This document shows positions 58,845-64,000 of a stretch of 64,000 nt of DNA, one piece after another. Made by a program: the position numbers and the translations under genes. Positions within the stretch are counted from its first letter, which is position 1. Each line of letters opens with the position of its first letter. Below the pieces are notes generated by a model, which saw nothing but the letters and a program-made list of their open reading frames with translations, was not told the origin of the DNA and made no database searches. The stretch comes from Mactromeris polynyma (Eukaryota > Mollusca > Bivalvia > Venerida > Mactridae), in assembly GCA_032209605.1 (NCBI GenBank), contig JASFXZ010000003.1:28298762-28362761 (forward strand). Reading direction: 5' to 3'.

Positions 58845-59716
58845 CTATCCGGTCACCATGAATTGTCACGACTATGGTATCATATATCCATTTTAGCGGG
58901 CCATAAAACGCTGGCAAGCCTCTTGCTTTTGTAGTAAAATCACGATTGTATAATTTAAACTCCATGAGTATTCGTGTCTTTAAGTTTAAAAATAGAAAAT
59001 CATATGATTTAAATTCAAATAAGTTCGACTGCGTGATTTATAGAACAATGTTATTCGGGTGGAAATCTGTGCTTTTAAGAACAATGAAAAGTCTATAAAA
59101 TGTTTATTGGAAATCAAAACAAGTTTTAAATGTTCTGTATTAGAGTGCACTACTATTCATTAAACATAGATACGTACGTTTATTTCCTCCAAGTTGGAGA
59201 GCAGAACAGTATATAAAGTTTAAACAAAACAGTATTTACGAATATCTACGGAACAAATATAAATGTATATATGGTGAAAGTACACGAAGTTAAAATTCAT
59301 GAGACTAATGATTAATTATTTCAAACATCAATACATGTATTGATTATACAAAATATGGTTCAATAGGCAAGGTACATATTGTCAAGTAGTAAATAATGTA
59401 AAGGCTAGACATAGTTAGAATTAAGAATAATCAATTGGCTTCAAACACCAAAATAAGAGTGTTTCCGAAAACGAAACAAAGACAGTGTGGCGTACGACGT
59501 GATTAAATGTTCAAGTTCAAGCTTAAATTAATCGGAAACTGACTGATATCGAAAGAAGGGCAGCGGCAAAACAATATCTCAACATTAACGAGGTGAGGTA
59601 CGTTTTAAAAGCGTAATGCGCATGTACATGAAATAATTCAACTTGATAAGTGAAATTCGCGAACCATAACTAGATAAACAGTTACAAAAATGCATTTATA
59701 AATAAGTGGTAACACG

Positions 59717-60208
59717 AATCTTAAGTGAAATTCTCGAATTTGAGTTATTAAGTAACATGATAAGTGGTCAACTAGATAATCTTAAGTGAAATTCTCGAAT
59801 TTGAGTTATTAAGTAACATGATAAGTGGTCAACTAGATAATCTTAAGTGAAATTCGCGAATTTGAGTTATTAAGTAACATAATAAGTGGTCAACTAGATA
59901 ATCTTAAGTGAAATTCGCGAATTTGAGTTATTAAGTAACATGATAAGTGGTCAACTAGATAATCTTAAGTGAAATTCGCGAATTTGAGTTATTAAGTAAC
60001 ATGATAAGTGGTCAACTAGATAATCTTAAGTGAAAATCGCGAATTTGAGTTATTAAGTAACATAATAAGTGGTCAACTAGATAATCTTAAGTGAAATTCG
60101 CGAATTTGAGTTATTAAGTAACATGATAAGTGGTCAACTAGATAATCTTAAGTGAAATTCGCGAATTTGAGTTATTAAGTAACATAATAAGTGGTCAACT
60201 AGATAAGA
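59717..60208. repeat. 61-bp tandem array, about 8 copies
   Basis: Unit: CTTAAGTGAAATTC(T/G)CGAATTTG, then AGTTATTAAGTAACAT, GATAAGTGGTC and AACTAGATAAT. The first two units carry TTCTCGAA and the later ones TTCGCGAA. AACATGATAAG alternates with AACATAATAAG. Confidence 0.95.
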
Positions 60209-60398
60209 TTCGTGTTGCCACTTAAATCTAGTGTAATACATCATAAACAGTTAAGAGGTGGCAGTTCTGGGCACTTTCAACCCGTTTCTAGCTTTATGAT
60301 ATTTATCTTACCGAAAATGTAACACGAATATTAACTAGCTAGATAATTATCGTAATAATTAAGTGGTTAACACGAAACAATTCGCGAACGCTATCATG

Positions 60399-60473
60399 CT
60401 AACTGGTGGCAGTAATATGCCACCATACTAACTTAGACTTAGTCTAACTGGTGGCAGTAATATGCCACCATAC
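60399..60473. repeat. Duplicated 30-bp hairpin
   Basis: The word CTAACTGGTGGCAGTAATATGC... occurs at 60399-60428 and 60444-60473. Each copy contains TGGTGGCA-GTAATA-TGCCACCA, a perfect 8-bp stem. Between them is another small palindrome (TTAGAC-TTA-GTCTAA). Confidence 0.85.
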
Positions 60474-60499
60474 ATTGTGAATTGTTTAAAGTACATGTA

Positions 60500-62100
60500 G
60501 TTTTAAATTGCAATTGGTCCATTAAATAGCTTATATTGCCTGAAATATACACGTCTAAATTCTGGTCAGATGGAGCTAATTTGTCACGACATTTGCAAAA
60601 AAGTTGCTAACAAACTGCTTAATATTGAGCATTAATATTTGGTTTACATTACTTAGAACACTATAGAAACAAATGGGAGCAAGTCTGCCAAAGTATTGTT
60701 TAATACGCCGCTTACAATGAACAGGTTAGTACTGGTTGGTAACACAGGAACACGTGTTTGGTCCACTGACTTCTGAGTTTAGCTGCAATTCTGTTGAAAA
60801 CACCACGAAACTCCTATATAGCAACATGATAAACATTTTAGGATACGTTTTGTTCACAGTTGGAAGATGATGCTTTATGAATTGACCTGTTAACTTATAT
60901 GGAAATGGTTTGTTTAGTGATTTTAAATTTATGTTTGATTTAACATTGTTTTTGATAGCTATATACATGCAGTGCTAGTTGTCTTTGTTAACCATTCATT
61001 GTGATTGTCTGGATGTTCATTTATCATGCAACAGTAACATTAAAAGCACCTCTATCTCAGAGATATGTTGTTGAGTTCCAATACTTTACTTATAATTTTC
61101 AAACAATTTTAAAAGCCAATACATTTTTATTCTCAGTCAACACAACATAGGAGTTATGATATCAGACCATCATGAAGTAACTATACCAATCGTATTCTGT
61201 TTTTCTGTAGCTAATGTAATACATTGTATGTATAGTTGAGATTCAGAGCATTAAAACATGAAGTGGAATTAATAAATGGCATGTACACTTTGGTTGGTAG
61301 GTGTTAATGTGACATGCTATGCACTTGGATGTTCGATATACAAATGTACCTGCAAACAGAGCAGGACAGGAGTGTTTCCACCATTGTAATCTTGTACTGG
61401 TTATGTTGTAGACGAGTCGCCGTCTTGATGAAGACACAAGAGAGTAATTCAACCTACAAATGTCCTGTATTGCATTATGTGGCTTAATTCTAATATTGTA
61501 ATTACAGAATGTGCAATATTGACACGCATATTTGCAACACAACTGCACTTCCTTGTATTTATGAAGTAGCACGATGGTACAAAAACTCAATACGCAAATG
61601 ACAAGAAAAATACTTGCACTTTGTTTGACGATTGGGGGGCATAATTACGAATATAATATGAATGTCAAGACAACAACTACACATAACACTGTACATATTC
61701 CTATTTACTTTGAACAAAGCATCACGGCACAATAAGAACCATGAATTGTCACGACTATGGTTTCATATATCCATTTTAGCGGGTCATAAAACGCTGAAAA
61801 GCTTCTTCTGTTGTAGTAAAATCACGATTTTATATTTAAACTACATGAGTATGAGAGTATATTGTTCAAATAAGTTCAACTGCGTGACTTGCGGATTAAT
61901 GTTATTCGGGTGAAAATCTGTGTTTTTTTAAGAAAATGAAAGCCGATGAAATGTATATATTATATGTATAAGACAATGTATATAATAATGATATATAGTT
62001 CATCGGATTTGACCAGTCATACGATCTCTTGAGTTTTAACGGTCTGTGTTAGAGCGTACTTGTCTACTCTATTAAATACATTTATAAATACAAATGCTAA
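60500..62100 (+). repeat. Duplicate of NAF1 3' flank joined to secreted-gene upstream flank
   Basis: About 60505-61640 aligns with 54120-55060 (GCAATTGGTCCATTAA, TTATATTGCCTGAAATATA, AAGCACCTCTATCTC). Then 61738 to about 62100 aligns with 58855-59200 (GAATTGTCACGACTATGGT, CATATATCCATTTTAGCGGG, TGTTATTCGGGTG). The 3.8 kb that separates them in the source is reduced to about 100 bases. Confidence 0.75.
60716..60815 (+). repeat. SINE tail fragment (duplicate)
   Basis: AACAGGTTAGTACTGGTTGG and AACACAGGAACACGTG; the counterpart of 54306-54405 carried along in the duplication. Confidence 0.5.
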
Positions 62101-64000
62101 TATAATTATGCATACATGTACATATTATCCTACCGAGGGACTTTACAAACGTGGCTTGGTCGAGTTGTATAGAATGATGCAGCATTATCTAATGTAGCAG
62201 TCAAAACTTGCCTTGCCCAGTTTAATCTGAATCCGACAATCTGTGTCCACGAAAATAAATAATTAATAAATCATATCATGTTAGTTTGGAAATGAATTTG
62301 GAAATTTGAATCGTGTGAATTTATTAATTTCAACTTGTCGTGGCATTGTTTTATATTAACATATTTCTCCGCACGCACTTGCCTTTTTGTGAATTTTCTA
62401 TATTTAGTTGATCAATTTTCAATGTTTGACAGAGGCGTATCTTGCGATTTTGAATTGGACGTCTGGGCCCGCCGGTAACACTCAGCGCTCAAGATTTAAA
62501 TCATTCTCGTCCGAGTCTGACAGTGAAAATCAGAGAGTGGAAAATATGTCAAATAATTCCGAGGCAAGATATTAGCAGCCCAATTCCTTCACTCGGCTGT
62601 ACCGGTTTGTGTGCCTTTCAGGGAGAAAATCAGGAGGCAACTGAATAATGTTCATGCTATATTTCTGCGTTAATATTGCATTTTATTTGTTGTACTTTTA
62701 ACGTATCAGCAATGTTTGCAAATGAATTGTACGCATGTCTGCATAAGAGCCAGTTTGATACTACATTAGCAATTAGCAGGCGACGGTGTAGTTTACGATA
62801 AAACAAATTACGACATTTAATGCCATATCTATCTTTGATGTATTTCGTACCTTAATCTAAATTGAAACGAATCAGTATTCATTATTATTGAAATCCGCAC
62901 TACATGAAACATTAATTAGCTCATGATAATATATATTTACAGGACAATAATAATTGGTTTATTTTTGTACTCTTACATCGGGTTTGCACTAATCTCACTA
63001 TATAAGTTTATAACAATAAAGAACATGTACATGTACAAACAACTTTCGAAATCGCCTACACGTGACTCTCATATGTTTCTTTAAAGCAAATTTACCATAA
63101 AGATCATGAATATGCAAACTCACGGTCACGAAGTCTCGCCGTAATTTAATGTAGGGCAAGGCATGGTTTCTATTTATAGCGCCGCTAAACATTATTACAG
63201 TCATGATTCTATTATACTAGTAAGCGGGTAGGTTTGTATTGTACAATAAACTAAATGGTCGAATCGTGACAGGCAGGTTTACCGATGGCAATCATTTTAA
63301 CCCTAATTTAAAATGTAAGGACGAAACATAACACTCGAATCACGAGTATGAGAAACTTCTAAACCAGGTTTTAGTATTACATGTATAGTTGAAATACGAA
63401 ACTGCGTACACCGTGCGTGATTGGTAGGTTGCTGTTTTAAATAATTAATCCGTGAAACGATAAAATAACATACATATTTTAAATCGTAAATTTATTTCAA
63501 AGTAAACTTGCCAACGAATGGGATCGACTGTTCTAGTTATTTGTCTGAGATATTCTACAGAAAAGAAATACGTGTATATCATACTAAAATATAATGCAGC
63601 GCTCCGTGCACGGATTACACATCCCAATTAAAAAAGAATTATATGACATGGTCTTCATTAGAACAGAACAGAACAGGATGATTTATTAAAATCTGGATTT
63701 AAGTATAATATTTATCATCCAATATATACAATTTACAATAATGATATTAACATACTCTATGAGAGTAAGTACATGTACATTTATACACACAACATAGTCA
63801 AACGAAATATTACAATACACATGACAAACGACAGTGATACAATATGAATAAATATGAAAAACAGCATTATGAGTATAGCATCCAATCAAGAACGTATTAG
63901 ATTAGTACGTACTTTAATAGCACTTTGAAGATACATTGTCAATCCTTTTAAAACCACATGTACATCATTATTAGAACTAAATAATTGAACCAATTTATAC
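62101..64000. other. Right-end region without a supported gene
   Basis: AT-rich. A stretch near 62482-62570 could be a short exon on the plus strand (acceptor AACACTCAG, frame FKSFSSESDSENQR to TAG), but there is no partner exon or known domain. Nothing else stands out. Confidence 0.3.

Larger units (their letters stand above)
59650..60480. mobile_element. Helentron/pearl-like non-autonomous element (candidate)
   Basis: Around the 61-bp array lie AAGTGGTAACACGAATCTTA (59704 onward) and its near-perfect reverse complement TAAGATTCGTGTTGCCACTT (ending about 60225). Two identical hairpins lie at 60404-60425 and 60449-60470. Subterminal inverted repeats, a tandem core and a 3' hairpin are features of Helentron-associated elements, including the oyster pearl family. 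The exact ends are not resolved. Confidence 0.5.

Noticed and set aside
59717..60208. CRISPR-like array
   Set aside because: Units are contiguous with no unique spacers, in a eukaryotic genome; it is a tandem repeat.

Overview
This window is nuclear DNA of a mollusc, most probably a bivalve. The genes are split by canonical GT/AG introns and the DNA is AT-rich. It carries tRNA-derived SINEs and a MITE-like repeat that I recognise as common in bivalve genomes; that recognition is from memory, not from a search. I rebuilt exon structures by matching splice sites to reading phase.

The left third (1-27,900) is a cluster of three genes related to cartilage intermediate layer protein (CILP). Gene A (+, exons from 322 to 4451) enters from off the left edge. 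Gene B (+, 15073-25886) is complete with eight exons and encodes 1129 residues. Gene C (-, 14313-9528) lies between them, head-to-head with B, and is broken in several places. The B product reads as a type II membrane protein: short cytoplasmic tail, transmembrane helix, Ser/Thr stalk, two thrombospondin type-1 repeats, a carboxypeptidase-regulatory-like fold, an Ig domain and the large CILP region. A and B are recent segmental duplicates, including introns, a shared SINE and 3' flanks. A 440-bp hAT-like element entered the B copy later, and the A copy preserves the empty site.

The middle (29,165-54,000) holds two housekeeping genes. TIMM23 (-, seven coding exons, 182 aa) encodes the mitochondrial inner-membrane import channel. 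NAF1 (+, eight coding exons, 826 aa) encodes the H/ACA snoRNP assembly factor. Between them is a nest of transposons. A candidate 7.4-kb element with 14-bp inverted ends (35896-43251) carries a decayed Ulp1-peptidase/PHD-finger gene. Inside it sit a complete Ty3/Gypsy retrotransposon with identical LTRs and a 5-bp target duplication, and a small inverted-repeat element. A 750-bp inverted-repeat element abuts its right end.

The right end (55,600-64,000) has one small secreted Lys/Thr/Pro-rich protein gene (-, 163 aa) with a TATA box and a non-coding first exon. The flanks of that gene occur again at 60,500-62,100 with the gene itself missing. Between the two copies is a 61-bp tandem array with inverted flanks and hairpins, resembling the non-autonomous Helentron (pearl) elements of bivalves. 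I found no further convincing gene from about 59,100 to 64,000.
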